Below the pieces are notes generated by a model. It was not told the origin of the DNA, did not search any database, and was given only the letters and a program-made list of their open reading frames with translations. This document shows positions 18,468 to 27,235 of a stretch of DNA of 64,000 nucleotides, in pieces. The stretch is taken from assembly GCF_001667925.1 (NCBI RefSeq), contig NZ_LZJR01000096.1:235064-299063 (forward strand). Reading direction: 5' to 3'. The position numbers and the translations under genes were made by a program. The stretch's first letter is position 1, and the number at the start of each line of letters is the position of its first letter. Source of the DNA: Mycobacterium sp. E2479 (GTDB lineage: Bacteria > Actinomycetota > Actinomycetes > Mycobacteriales > Mycobacteriaceae).

Positions 18468-19108
18468 GCACCCCGTTCGAGGTTTTGGCCCGGATCAGGA
18501 GCGACCGGCGCGCGCCTGAACCCGCGGGCGAGCGCTGCGAGATGTGCGCGGAGGCGATCGCCGACGAGCACCAGCACGTGGTCAACGTGGCCGGACGCCA
18601 ATTGATGTGCGTCTGCCGCGCCTGCTATCTGCTGTTCACCGACACCGAAGCCGACCTGCGTTACCGCGCGGTGCCGGACCGGTATCTGTCGTTTCCCGAC
18701 TTCGCCCTGGATCGCCTGGTGTGGGAGGCACTGCAGATCCCGGTCGGGGTCGCCTTCTTCTTCACCAATTCCGCCCTCGGGCACACCGTCGCCTTCTACC
18801 CGGGTCCGGCCGGGGCTACCGAATCCGAGCTGGACATGGAGGTCTGGGACACCATCCGCACCGCCGACCCGCGGGTGGGCCTACTCGCCGACGACGTGGA
18901 GGCCCTGCTCGTCCGGGTTGCCGACAGTGCCCAGGATGGCGAATTGTCGCAGCCACAAACATATCTGGTACCCATCGACGCCTGTTACGAATTCGTCGGA
19001 CGCCTGCGCATGATGTGGCGCGGCTTCGACGGCGGCCAGCAGGCCCGCGAATTCATTGACGGCTTTTTCGACCGGCTCGCCACCCGGGCCACCGAGACAC
19101 CGCGATGA
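18464..19108 (+). CDS. conserved hydrogenase-cluster protein, DUF5947-like, Cys-rich N-terminus
   Basis: 214 aa of unknown function; I recall similar proteins listed as DUF5947 next to group 1h hydrogenases. The N-terminal part contains CEMC (C25, C28), two His (H36, H38) and CVCRAC (C49, C51, C54), a probable zinc or iron site. The remainder is soluble and acidic, with no signal peptide or membrane helix. It begins with an ATGA overlap to the NifU/Rieske-like gene and ends with an ATGA overlap to the next, so the three are translated as a unit. Confidence 0.75.
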   Translation: MSTPFEVLARIRSDRRAPEPAGERCEMCAEAIADEHQHVVNVAGRQLMCVCRACYLLFTDTEADLRYRAVPDRYLSFPDFALDRLVWEALQIPVGVAFFFTNSALGHTVAFYPGPAGATESELDMEVWDTIRTADPRVGLLADDVEALLVRVADSAQDGELSQPQTYLVPIDACYEFVGRLRMMWRGFDGGQQAREFIDGFFDRLATRATETPR

Positions 19109-19761
19109 ACGGCCCGCCGATGAATGTGAGCTTCGCGGTCCTGGACGTGTCCGCCGAACCCTACAGCGTCAGCCCGATCCTCACCGCCCGCGTCGAGGTC
19201 ACCGCCAGCGGCGACGATCCCGTGCACGCCATTGCCCTGCGGTGCCAGGTAAGAATCGAACCGCTGCGCCGTTCCTACTCGGACGCCGAAGCGGCCGGGC
19301 TGACGGACTTGTTCGGCGGGCGCGAACGCTGGGCCAGCACCCAACGCACCTTCCTTTGGCAGCATTGCGCCACGATGGTGCCGGGGTTCACCGGTCACAC
19401 GACCGCGACCCTGCCCCTGGAATGCACGTACGACTTCGAGGTGGCCGCCGCCAAATACCTGCATGCGTTGCGCGACGGTGCGCTGCCGCTGCAGTTCCTG
19501 TTCAGCGGCACGATTTTCGTCAAGTCAGAGCGGGGATTCTCGGTTCAGCAGGTGTCGTGGGACTGCGAGGACAACTACGCCATGCCGGTCACGGTTTGGC
19601 GTGACCTGATTGCGCAGCACTATCCCAACAGCGGCTGGATTCGGTTGAGCCACGAGACCATCGCGCAACTGGCCGATTACAAGTCGTCCCACGGGATGCT
19701 CGACTTCGACCACGCGGTCACCTCATTGCTCGAAGTCACCGATCGGGAGGTGACGCGATGA
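19105..19761 (+). CDS. conserved hydrogenase-cluster protein, DUF6084-like
   Basis: 218 aa, soluble, unknown function; I recall a DUF6084 family with this start and this genomic neighbourhood. It is rich in beta-type segments (VSFAVLDVSAEPYSVSP at the N-terminus) and has no cysteine motif or transmembrane helix. Coupled by ATGA at both ends (18464 gene upstream, 19758 gene downstream). A structural or assembly role for the hydrogenase is likely only from linkage. Confidence 0.75.
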   Translation: MNGPPMNVSFAVLDVSAEPYSVSPILTARVEVTASGDDPVHAIALRCQVRIEPLRRSYSDAEAAGLTDLFGGRERWASTQRTFLWQHCATMVPGFTGHTTATLPLECTYDFEVAAAKYLHALRDGALPLQFLFSGTIFVKSERGFSVQQVSWDCEDNYAMPVTVWRDLIAQHYPNSGWIRLSHETIAQLADYKSSHGMLDFDHAVTSLLEVTDREVTR

Positions 19762-21089
19762 CGTCGAGCTGGGACCGGGCCCGCGCCGTCGCCGATGCGG
19801 TGCTCTACGAAGGCTACCTGCTCTACCCTTACCGAGGGACGTCCAGCAAGAATCAATCACGCTGGCAATTCGGCGTTTTGGGGCCCCCCGGTGCCGTCGA
19901 ATCCGGCCTGGGCGAAGACGACACCGTGTCCGCGGATTTCCTTATCGACGGCGCCCAGGCGCTGACGCTGGTGGTGCGGTTTCTGCAGCTGCAGCACCGA
20001 CGCGCCGAACGAGCCATCGGTGCAGGCGATTTCAGACCCGTCGATGAACTGCGGACCGCGGCCGGGTCGTGGCTGACCTGGGACGAAGCGGTGGAATGCG
20101 AAATCTCCTTCGGTCCCCTTGCGTTCGGCGATCAACCCTGGTCGCTGCCGGTGACGGCTGACGCGGCGACCGACATCGAGTTCCTCGACGGCGGCCGACT
20201 GGTTCGCGAACGACACGAGATACGCGGCGTATTGACCGTCGCCAGCGAACCCGACGGCGACCTACGCCGGGTTTCGGTTCGGGTCGCCAACACCGGTGCG
20301 CCCGCACGCGATAAGGGGGACGCGATCGCGCGATCCATGATCGGAACGCACCTTATCGCCGAAGTCGTTGGCGGCCGGTTTATTTCCTTGCTCGAGCCGC
20401 CACAGTCCGCGGTCGATGCGGTGGCCCGGTGCGGCCGGCATCGCTGCTTCCCGGTGCTGGCCGGCGCCCCGGGCACCGACAACACGCTGCTGATCTCGCC
20501 GATCATCCTCTACGATCATCCCGAGGTCGCCGAACAGAGCGACACCGCCCTGTACGACTGCACGGAGATCGACGAGATCCTCACCCTGCGCGTGATGACC
20601 ATGACCGATGACGAGAAGGCGCAGGCCCGCGCGACCGATCCGCGGGCCGCGCGAATCATCGACGAATGCGACGCCATGTCGCCGGAGGCCATGGCACGAC
20701 TGCACGGGGCGCTGCGCGATCCGCACGGGCTCAATGTCTCCGCTGGACTTCTACCCGAGATCCCCGACGGAGTAGAGTGGTGGGATCCATTGGCCGACAA
20801 TGCCGTTCGCCCTGAGATCGACGCGGTGCTGGTGAACGGGGTCCGGATCGCGCGAGGCAGCAAGGTCCGGTTGCGCCCGCGGCGCAACGCCGACGCCCAG
20901 GACATCTTCGTCGCCGGCAAGACCGCCCGCGTCACCTCGGTACACGAGGACGTCGAAGGCAACAAGCACGTCGGCGTCGTCGTCGACGAGGACCCGGCCG
21001 CTGACCTGCACGACTGGTACGGACGCTATCTGTACTTCTCCCCCGACGAAGTCGAACCGCTGCAGTCGCAGCACAGCACGAACCCCTGA
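19758..21089 (+). CDS. conserved hydrogenase-cluster protein of unknown function (443 aa)
   Basis: I do not recognise a named domain. The protein is soluble and acidic, with a mid-region segment CGRHRCFPVLAGAPGTDN and a C-terminal beta-rich module (about 350-440) that contains a GSKVRLRPRRNADAQD strand-turn pattern resembling a small SH3-like or nitrile-hydratase-beta-like barrel. The ATGA overlap with the previous gene and the strong ribosome site before the next show it belongs to the operon. Function is unknown; co-occurrence with group 1h hydrogenase suggests maturation or complex formation. Confidence 0.75.
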   Translation: MTSSWDRARAVADAVLYEGYLLYPYRGTSSKNQSRWQFGVLGPPGAVESGLGEDDTVSADFLIDGAQALTLVVRFLQLQHRRAERAIGAGDFRPVDELRTAAGSWLTWDEAVECEISFGPLAFGDQPWSLPVTADAATDIEFLDGGRLVRERHEIRGVLTVASEPDGDLRRVSVRVANTGAPARDKGDAIARSMIGTHLIAEVVGGRFISLLEPPQSAVDAVARCGRHRCFPVLAGAPGTDNTLLISPIILYDHPEVAEQSDTALYDCTEIDEILTLRVMTMTDDEKAQARATDPRAARIIDECDAMSPEAMARLHGALRDPHGLNVSAGLLPEIPDGVEWWDPLADNAVRPEIDAVLVNGVRIARGSKVRLRPRRNADAQDIFVAGKTARVTSVHEDVEGNKHVGVVVDEDPAADLHDWYGRYLYFSPDEVEPLQSQHSTNP

Positions 21090-21101
21090 AAGGAGTTCAT
21101 T

Positions 21102-21221
21102 ATGGAAGTCCTAGGTTGGATCTTCATCGCCATTGTCGCGCTGGTGGTAGCGATCGGGCTGGCGCTCGGCGCGATGTCGGTGCCGGATGCCCGCCGCTAT
21201 CTCAAGTTGAGGCGCATGTAA
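21102..21221 (+). CDS. 39-aa single-span membrane peptide in the hydrogenase operon
   Basis: A short gene with a strong ribosome site (AAAGGAG, 7 bp before ATG 21102) and a TAA stop at 21219. It encodes MEVLGWIFIAIVALVVAIGL at the start, a hydrophobic helix spanning about residues 4-27, and a basic end (RRYLKLRRM), which predicts an N-out/C-in single-span peptide. I recall a similar small family (DUF6893) beside these hydrogenases. It lies 12 bp after the 443-aa gene and 17 bp before the protease gene. A membrane-anchor role for the otherwise soluble hydrogenase is a hypothesis. Confidence 0.78.
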   Translation: MEVLGWIFIAIVALVVAIGLALGAMSVPDARRYLKLRRM

Positions 21222-21238
21222 CCGATGCGGGTGTCACC

Positions 21239-21733
21239 ATGACGACGCGCATTTTGGTAGCCGGGATCGGCAACATTTTCCTGGGTGACGACGGGTTCGG
21301 TTCGGAGGTGGTTCGCAACGCCGAGCTGCCCCAGGATGATCCGACAATCCAGGTGATCGACTACGGAATCCGGGGCATGCACCTGGCATATGACCTGCTC
21401 GAAGAGTGGGACACGCTGGTCCTGGTCGATGCCGTGCCGAGCCGGGGCCATCCCGGCACGTTGCACGTCTTTCAGGCCGACCACGAGTCCTCACCCGCGC
21501 CGAACGGCCTGGATGGGCACAGCATGGACCCGGCCGCTGTCTTCGCCAGCCTGCGAGCGCTGGGGGGCCATCCGCCCTACACCGTGGTGGTCGGCTGCGA
21601 AGCCGGCAGCGTCTCGGAGGGCATTGGTCTGACCGAACCGGTCGCACAGGCCGTCCCCCGGGCGGCGCGGGCGGTCGAAGAGATCGTCGCGGCGCTGCAT
21701 GACGCGCCTGCTGCGGCCGAAAAGGGGCACTGA
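21239..21733 (+). CDS. hydrogenase maturation endoprotease (peptidase M52, HyaD/HoxW type)
   Basis: Cleaves the C-terminal tail of the hydrogenase large subunit once nickel is bound. The N-terminal motif is VAGIGNIFLGDDGFG, with the Ni-sensing acidic residue, followed by VIDYGIRGMHLAYDLL; the conserved His appears in LDGHSMDP. ATG 21239 gives 164 aa, the normal size; the open frame extends to 21116 but has no family similarity there. Its likely substrate is the 22-residue tail of the large subunit encoded at 15732. Followed after 3 bp by hypC. Confidence 0.9.
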   Translation: MTTRILVAGIGNIFLGDDGFGSEVVRNAELPQDDPTIQVIDYGIRGMHLAYDLLEEWDTLVLVDAVPSRGHPGTLHVFQADHESSPAPNGLDGHSMDPAAVFASLRALGGHPPYTVVVGCEAGSVSEGIGLTEPVAQAVPRAARAVEEIVAALHDAPAAAEKGH

Positions 21734-21736
21734 GCC

Positions 21737-22003
21737 ATGTGTTTGGGCATACCGGGGCAGGTCATCGGAATGTTGGACGGTTTCGAGGGACAGCTTGCAC
21801 TCGTCGAGGTCACCGGCGAACAACGCAAGGTCAATGTCGGCATGTTGCCGGACGAGACGTTCGCGCCCGGCGACTGGGTGATCATCCACATGGGCTTCGT
21901 CGTCGAGAAAACCGATCAGGCCGGGGCCGAACAGGCGATGGCCGGCCTGGAGCTGATGGGCCGCGGCAGCACCGGCGAACCATCGCCCCCGGAGGCCGGT
22001 TGA
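21737..22003 (+). CDS. hypC: hydrogenase chaperone HypC, first copy
   Basis: Small chaperone (88 aa) that with HypD carries the Fe(CN)2CO group to the large subunit. The essential N-terminal MCLGIPG (Cys2) is intact, and the conserved His is in WVIIHMGFV. The C-terminal tail is proline-rich. It lies between the protease and hypF, 3 bp and 1 bp away. A second hypC is present at 26951 and a HypC-like domain at the end of the 24371 gene. Confidence 0.94.
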   Translation: MCLGIPGQVIGMLDGFEGQLALVEVTGEQRKVNVGMLPDETFAPGDWVIIHMGFVVEKTDQAGAEQAMAGLELMGRGSTGEPSPPEAG

Positions 22004-22004
22004 T

Positions 22005-24374
22005 ATGACCGATACCCCTTTGCTGTCGCGGCCCGGCCCCCCTGATACCCAAGTGCGGCAACGGGTGATGGTGACCGGCGTGGTGCAGGGGGTCGGCTTC
22101 CGTCCGTTCGTACACAGGATCGCGACCGAACTGGGCCTCGCCGGATTCGTCGGTAATGACTCGGCTGCGGTCTTTCTCGAGGTGCAGGGCCGGCCCGCCT
22201 CCGTGGCGGAGTTCGGGCGGCGGCTGCGCGCAGAGGCGCCACCCCTGGCACGGATCACCGACGTGCGCGTCGCCGACGTCGCCGCCAGCCCCGCGTGTCC
22301 ACCCGAATTCCGCATCGTGCCAAGCCAGCTGGCCGCCGGCACCACCACCCCGATCCCGCCCGACATCGCGGTGTGCGACGACTGCATCGCCGAACTGTTC
22401 GACCCGCACGACCGCCGCTATCGGCATCCGTTCGTGACGTGCACCAACTGCGGACCTCGGTTCACCATCATCACGCGGCTGCCCTACGACCGCCCGGCGA
22501 CGACGATGTCGGGCTTCGGCATGTGTGCGCGCTGCGCCACCGAATACCACGATCCGGCGAATCGCCGATTCCACGCTCAGCCGATCGCCTGTCCGGATTG
22601 CGGGCCGAGCCTGTGGTTCGCATCGCCGGCCGGCCGGGTGAGCGGCTCGGACTCGGCGCTGGCCGCCACTCAGGTCGCGCTGGCATCCGGCGCCGTGGTG
22701 GCCATCAAGGGAATCGGCGGCTACCATCTGGCCTGCACCGTCGACAACTCAGCGGCGGTCGACGCATTACGAGCGCGCAAAGCGCGCGGCGCCAAGCCGT
22801 TCGCCATGCTGGTTCGCGATCTCGACGTGGCGCGCCGCTACGCCCACGTCGATGACGCGGAGGCCGCGGTGCTGTCCGGTCCGGCCCGCCCGATCGTGTT
22901 ACTGCAGCGACGTGCCGGCGCCCCGGTCGCGCCGACCGTCGCGCCCGGCAGCCCGCTGCTGGGTCTGATGCTGCCCTACTCCCCCATCCATCACCTGCTC
23001 CTAGCGCCGGTTCCCGACAACCCCGCGCCGGTGCCCGACGCGCTGGTGCTGACCAGTGCCAACCGCTCCGATGAGCCCATCTGCTTCACGGATAGCGATG
23101 CTAGACATCGGCTTTCGCCGCTATGCGACGCCGTGCTCGATCACGACCGCCCGATTCACGTGCCGTGCGACGACTCGGTGGTGCGCGTCGTCCACGATGA
23201 GGGGGGGCCACACGAGCTGCCGATCCGCCGGTCCCGTGGTTACGCACCGCTGCCGATTGACTTGAAGCTCGACGCCCCAGCCGTGCTGGCGGTGGGCGGC
23301 GAACTGAAGAACACCTTCTGCCTTACCGATGGCCACCGGGCCTACCTGTCCGGCCACATCGGCGACATGGCCACCTGGGAGACGCTGCGGGCGTTCGAGC
23401 GGGCGGTGAGCCAGCTCAGCGAGATCCGCGGCCGCCCAGTGCGGTTGGCCGCCGACCTGCATCCCGGCTATCACACCCGAAGCTGGGCCGAGCGCCAGGC
23501 GGACGAGCGGCCGCTCGATCTGGTCCAGCACCACCACGCCCACGTGGTGTCGCTGCTGGCCGAGCACGGGCGCCTCGGCGAACCCATCGTCGGGGTCTCC
23601 TTCGACGGCACCGGTTACGGCTGCGACGAAACGATCTGGGGTGGTGAGATTCTCACCCTGGACACCCGAAGCCACCGTTTCGTTCGGTCCGGACACCTAT
23701 TGGCGGTGCCGCTGCCCGGTGGCGACGCCGCGGTGCGCAACCCGTGGCGGATGGCGCTGTCCCAGTTGCGGAGGGCCGAGATCGACTGGACCCCCGACCT
23801 GGCGCCGGTGGCCGCCGCGACCGCCGACGAACTGCGCCTGGTCCGTTCGCAATTGGAGACCGGCGCGGGTTGCGTGCCGTGCTCGAGCATGGGCCGCCTG
23901 TTCGACGCGGTCGCCTCCCTACTCGGGGTGCGACACCGCATCGACTACGAGGGGCAGGCCGCGATCGAGCTCGAGGCGCTGGCGCAGTCGGCGGGTCAAG
24001 CAGGAACACAGCCGGCGTTGCCGCTGGCGGTGTGCCCCGATGGGGTGATCGACCCAACCCCGATGGTGCAGACCATGGTTGCGGCGCTCTACGCTGGAAC
24101 GGCACCGGCGGTGCTCGCCGCGGCGTTTCACCGGGCGGTCGCCGTCGCCGTCACAGAAGTGGTCACCCAGGTGGCGGGCGACATTGCGCTGGTGGGTCTC
24201 ACCGGCGGGGTTTTCCAGAACGTTCTGTTATTGGACGCCTGCCGTTCGCAACTGCAGCAGAACGGGTTTGAGGTTCTCACCCATCACACCGTGCCGCCGA
24301 ACGACGGGGGGCTGGCCCTGGGCCAGGCCGCGGTCGCGGCGCTGACCGGGCGGGAGGAGGCGTTGACACGATGA
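22005..24374 (+). CDS. hypF: carbamoyltransferase HypF
   Basis: Makes the thiocyanate donor by carbamoylating HypE, the first step in forming the CN ligands. Domain order in 789 aa: acylphosphatase (about 20-110, [16 protein letters not shown]), two zinc-finger-like CxxC-x18-CxxC modules (about 125-205), a YrdC-like part (about 215-400), and a Kae1/TobZ-like carbamoyltransferase (about 410-780) with QHHHAHVVS and [12 protein letters not shown]. Length and all motifs are normal. The stop overlaps the next start by ATGA. Confidence 0.96.
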   Translation: MTDTPLLSRPGPPDTQVRQRVMVTGVVQGVGFRPFVHRIATELGLAGFVGNDSAAVFLEVQGRPASVAEFGRRLRAEAPPLARITDVRVADVAASPACPPEFRIVPSQLAAGTTTPIPPDIAVCDDCIAELFDPHDRRYRHPFVTCTNCGPRFTIITRLPYDRPATTMSGFGMCARCATEYHDPANRRFHAQPIACPDCGPSLWFASPAGRVSGSDSALAATQVALASGAVVAIKGIGGYHLACTVDNSAAVDALRARKARGAKPFAMLVRDLDVARRYAHVDDAEAAVLSGPARPIVLLQRRAGAPVAPTVAPGSPLLGLMLPYSPIHHLLLAPVPDNPAPVPDALVLTSANRSDEPICFTDSDARHRLSPLCDAVLDHDRPIHVPCDDSVVRVVHDEGGPHELPIRRSRGYAPLPIDLKLDAPAVLAVGGELKNTFCLTDGHRAYLSGHIGDMATWETLRAFERAVSQLSEIRGRPVRLAADLHPGYHTRSWAERQADERPLDLVQHHHAHVVSLLAEHGRLGEPIVGVSFDGTGYGCDETIWGGEILTLDTRSHRFVRSGHLLAVPLPGGDAAVRNPWRMALSQLRRAEIDWTPDLAPVAAATADELRLVRSQLETGAGCVPCSSMGRLFDAVASLLGVRHRIDYEGQAAIELEALAQSAGQAGTQPALPLAVCPDGVIDPTPMVQTMVAALYAGTAPAVLAAAFHRAVAVAVTEVVTQVAGDIALVGLTGGVFQNVLLLDACRSQLQQNGFEVLTHHTVPPNDGGLALGQAAVAALTGREEALTR

Positions 24375-25102
24375 TCACCACCGCCATCGATCGCGGGCTG
24401 AGTGCCGAACTGGCTGAGGACCTGGCCGCCACCGCTCTGACGCTGGCCAAGCGATTCGCCGCGGGCGCCACGATGTGGTCCATCGCGCCGTCGTGGGAGC
24501 CCCACGCGCTGCACATCGCGGTCGAATTCGTCCATCCGGTGATCATGGGCAAGCGGGCCCTGCCTGCCGTGGCCCTGACCGGACCCAATCTGGTGGATCT
24601 GGTGCGGGTGTCGGTGCGGCCCGGCGACATCGTGGTCGCGATCTCCGGTGCGGACAATGCGGACGTGCGCTCGGTGATGCGCCGCGGCCCGGCCTGGGGC
24701 GCCACCACGATCTGGATCGGCAGCGGCGAGCCACCTGCGGCGGCCGCGGCCGATCACGTGCTGTGGCTCGATGATCCGGACCCGCGCGTGCCCGCCACCG
24801 GCGGCTTCGTGCTTTTCTACCACCTGTTGTGGGAGCTGACCCATGTGTGTTTCGAGCATTCAGGGTTGCTCAAACCCCAGAGCGACGACGACGGAGTGTG
24901 TGTCACGTGCAGCGACGAAGGCCGACTGGGTGAAGTGGTGAGCGCTTCGGTCGACGGTCAGGCAAGGGTACGCACCGCGCGGGGCATCGAGGATGTGGTC
25001 ACCACACTTGTCGAGCCCGTCACGCCCGGCGAGCTGGTGCTGGTGCATGCCGGCACGGCGATCAGCCGCATCGACGACGAAGAGCAAGAAGGTGTTTCAT
25101 GA
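24371..25102 (+). CDS. SIS-domain protein with C-terminal HypC-like domain
   Basis: Fusion of two parts in 243 aa. Residues about 10-165 follow a sugar-isomerase (SIS) pattern ([19 protein letters not shown]), with no obvious catalytic sugar-binding set. Residues about 174-236 follow a HypC/HupF pattern: [16 protein letters not shown], then [15 protein letters not shown] with the conserved His. Unlike HypC, the cysteines (C177, C180) are internal, so an N-terminal-Cys mechanism is not possible. It is ATGA-coupled to hypF upstream and to a second SIS gene downstream. The architecture is unusual; the function is unknown, perhaps an adapter in metal-centre assembly. Confidence 0.78.
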   Translation: MITTAIDRGLSAELAEDLAATALTLAKRFAAGATMWSIAPSWEPHALHIAVEFVHPVIMGKRALPAVALTGPNLVDLVRVSVRPGDIVVAISGADNADVRSVMRRGPAWGATTIWIGSGEPPAAAAADHVLWLDDPDPRVPATGGFVLFYHLLWELTHVCFEHSGLLKPQSDDDGVCVTCSDEGRLGEVVSASVDGQARVRTARGIEDVVTTLVEPVTPGELVLVHAGTAISRIDDEEQEGVS

Positions 25103-25773
25103 GCGCCGCTGACGAGCCCACCAACTTCTTGTATCCGTTCATCGACGCCGAAGAGGACGACCCCTCAGCACTGCTCGCCGACCTTGCCGCGTCCGCACAG
25201 GCCAAGGCGGCCGAAAGCCTCGCGCTACGGCGCGCCACGCTGGAGGCCAACGCCGGCCTGCTGGCGGTGGCCGCCGCCGAGTCGGCGCGCCGATTCGCCG
25301 CCGGCGGAAGGATGTTCACCTTCGGCAACGGCGGCAGTTGCACCGACTGCACCACGCTGGCGCGATTGTTCGCGCGGCCACCGCTCGGCAAGCCGCTTCC
25401 GGCGTGGTCGTTGACCGCCGATCAGGCGATTCTGACGGCCCTGGGCAACGACGTCGGTTTCGAGCTGGTGTTCGCCCGCCAGCTCATCGCCCGGGCGAGG
25501 GACGGCGACATCGCGATCGCGATGTCGACCAGCGGCAATTCACCCAACTTACTGACCGCACTGGCCGAAGCCCGCAACCGCGGCCTGTACACCGTCGGCT
25601 TCGCCGGCTACGACGGCGGCGCCTTCGTTGACAACCCCAACGTGGATGCCTGCTTCGTCGTTCGTTCGCAAAGCGTGCACCGGATCCAGGAGTCTCAGGC
25701 GCTGCTGGGTTATCAGTTGTGGCTGTCAGTTCACGAATGTCTCGGCGACGATCAAGGTTTGGGGGCGGCATGA
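25099..25773 (+). CDS. SIS-domain protein, GmhA-like, with CxxC in the active-site loop
   Basis: 224 aa resembling sedoheptulose-7-phosphate isomerase (GmhA). The phosphosugar loops FGNGGS and STSGNSPN are present, but the residues that bind zinc in GmhA are replaced by GSCTDCTTLA, giving a CxxC pair (C81, C84). That replacement, and linkage to hypE and the SIS-HypC fusion, suggests it no longer makes LPS-type heptose but was recruited to hydrogenase biogenesis (inference). It overlaps hypE by ATGA. Confidence 0.8.
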   Translation: MSAADEPTNFLYPFIDAEEDDPSALLADLAASAQAKAAESLALRRATLEANAGLLAVAAAESARRFAAGGRMFTFGNGGSCTDCTTLARLFARPPLGKPLPAWSLTADQAILTALGNDVGFELVFARQLIARARDGDIAIAMSTSGNSPNLLTALAEARNRGLYTVGFAGYDGGAFVDNPNVDACFVVRSQSVHRIQESQALLGYQLWLSVHECLGDDQGLGAA

Positions 25774-26885
25774 TGAACAAGTCGGCGGGTGACTACCTGT
25801 CGTCGGGACCGCGATTCGGCGAAGGCGATGTGATCGAGCGGATCGAGTCGTTCCGCCGGCGTCGCCCCCGACTCCTCGACGACCATGTGACCCTGGCGCA
25901 CGGCGCGGGCGGCAAGGCGTCGGCGGCGCTGGTGGACGCGGTATTCGTGGAGGCGTTTCGCAATCCATTGCTCGAATCGCTGGGCGACGGCGCCGTCCTG
26001 ACCCTGCCGAGCGGTGAGCGGGTGGCGATGTCGACGGACTCGTTTGTGGTGCAGCCCCGGCGGTTTCCCGGCGGGTCCATCGGAGAACTCGCCGTCCACG
26101 GCACCTGCAACGACCTGGCGGTGGCCGGTGCCGTACCGTCCTGGATCTCGGCGGCGTTTGTGCTCGAAGAGGGTTTCCCGATCGCGGAATTGAGGGAGAT
26201 CGTCGCCGACATGGCCACCGCGGCCGCCGCCGCCGGCGTGCAAGTCGTCACCGGTGACACCAAGGTGGTACCCAAGGGTGCGGCCGACGGGCTGTTCATC
26301 ACCACCGCCGGAGCCGGCGTCATCCCCGCGGGCCGCACGCTGTCGGCACAGGCGGTGTGCGCCGGAGACAAGGTGCTGCTGTCGGGGTCGATGGGCGATC
26401 ACGGCATGGCGGTGATGCTCGCCAGGGGCGATCTGGCCATCGAGGCCGACATCGCCTCCGACACCGCGTCGGTCAGCCCGTTGGTGGAGTTGTTGATGTC
26501 GGCCGCCCCGTCCACGCGATGGATGCGGGACGCGACGCGCGGCGGCGTGGGAACGGTATGCAACGAATTGGCGCAGGCCTGCGGCCTCGGGGTGCTGCTC
26601 GACGAGGAGCGACTTCCGGTGGCTCCCATGGTCAATGGCGCCTGCGAATTACTCGGCATCGACCCGCTCTACGTCGCCAACGAGGGCAAGTTCGTTGCCG
26701 TCGTCGCGCCGCAGGAAGCCCAGGCCGGACTGGAGGCGTTGCGGTCGCATCCGCTGGGCGCCGGTGCGGCCGAGGTCGGGGAAATCGTTGCCGAACCCGC
26801 CGAAAGCGTGGTGCTGCGTACCGGGTTCGGCGGCACCCGGATCGTCGACATGCTCGTCGGGGATCCGTTGCCGCGAATCTGCTGA
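25770..26885 (+). CDS. hypE: hydrogenase maturation factor HypE
   Basis: PurM-like ATPase that dehydrates the carbamoyl group received from HypF to thiocyanate and hands CN to HypC/D. 371 aa. The required C-terminal cysteine is present (PRIC). LAHGAGGKASAALVD, GTCNDLAVAGAVPSW and GDTKVVPKGAADG are family motifs. The start is one of two tandem ATGs at 25770/25773, overlapping the previous stop. A palindromic repeat element begins directly after the TGA stop. Confidence 0.95.
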   Translation: MMNKSAGDYLSSGPRFGEGDVIERIESFRRRRPRLLDDHVTLAHGAGGKASAALVDAVFVEAFRNPLLESLGDGAVLTLPSGERVAMSTDSFVVQPRRFPGGSIGELAVHGTCNDLAVAGAVPSWISAAFVLEEGFPIAELREIVADMATAAAAAGVQVVTGDTKVVPKGAADGLFITTAGAGVIPAGRTLSAQAVCAGDKVLLSGSMGDHGMAVMLARGDLAIEADIASDTASVSPLVELLMSAAPSTRWMRDATRGGVGTVCNELAQACGLGVLLDEERLPVAPMVNGACELLGIDPLYVANEGKFVAVVAPQEAQAGLEALRSHPLGAGAAEVGEIVAEPAESVVLRTGFGGTRIVDMLVGDPLPRIC

Positions 26886-26931
26886 CGTGGCGATCGCAAG
26901 CGCGGCGAAAGCCGGGCGCAGCGGGTCGCCA
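26886..26931. repeat. 46-bp palindromic interspersed repeat, copy 2 (between hypE and hypC2)
   Basis: Same element as 2819-2863, with GTGGCGA/TCGCCAC ends and one extra A in the middle. It sits directly after the hypE stop and 19 bp before the second hypC start. It could fold into an RNA stem-loop and affect readthrough between the two halves of the hyp genes. Confidence 0.75.
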
Positions 26932-26950
26932 CAAGAGAAAGGAGCTGGCC

Positions 26951-27223
26951 ATGTGTCTGGGGATTCCGGGCCGGATCGTGGAAATCACCGATCCCGCCAA
27001 CTGTTTGGCCAAGGTCGACGTCAGTGGCGTGCAGCGGGTGATCAGCGTCCGGCTGCTGGAGGACGACATGCCCGCACCGGACGACTGGGTGCTGGTGCAC
27101 GTCGGGTTCGCGATGGCCAAGATCGACGAGACCGAGGCGCTGCTGACCCTGGCCGCCATCAAGAAACTCGGCGACACCTACACGACCGAAATGCAGGCCT
27201 TCGATTCGTCGGCCATCGTTTGA
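26951..27223 (+). CDS. hypC: hydrogenase chaperone HypC, second copy
   Basis: 90 aa, starting MCLGIPGRIVEI with Cys2 intact and the conserved His in DWVLVHVGFA. It is clearly divergent from the 21737 copy beyond the motifs. A good ribosome site (AAAGGAG, 6 bp upstream) supports the ATG at 26951. It is 12 bp before hypD, the classic HypC-HypD arrangement, so this copy probably works with HypD in the Fe(CN)2CO complex while the first copy may chaperone the large subunit (inference). Confidence 0.93.
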   Translation: MCLGIPGRIVEITDPANCLAKVDVSGVQRVISVRLLEDDMPAPDDWVLVHVGFAMAKIDETEALLTLAAIKKLGDTYTTEMQAFDSSAIV

Positions 27224-27235
27224 CGAGGAGCGGCA

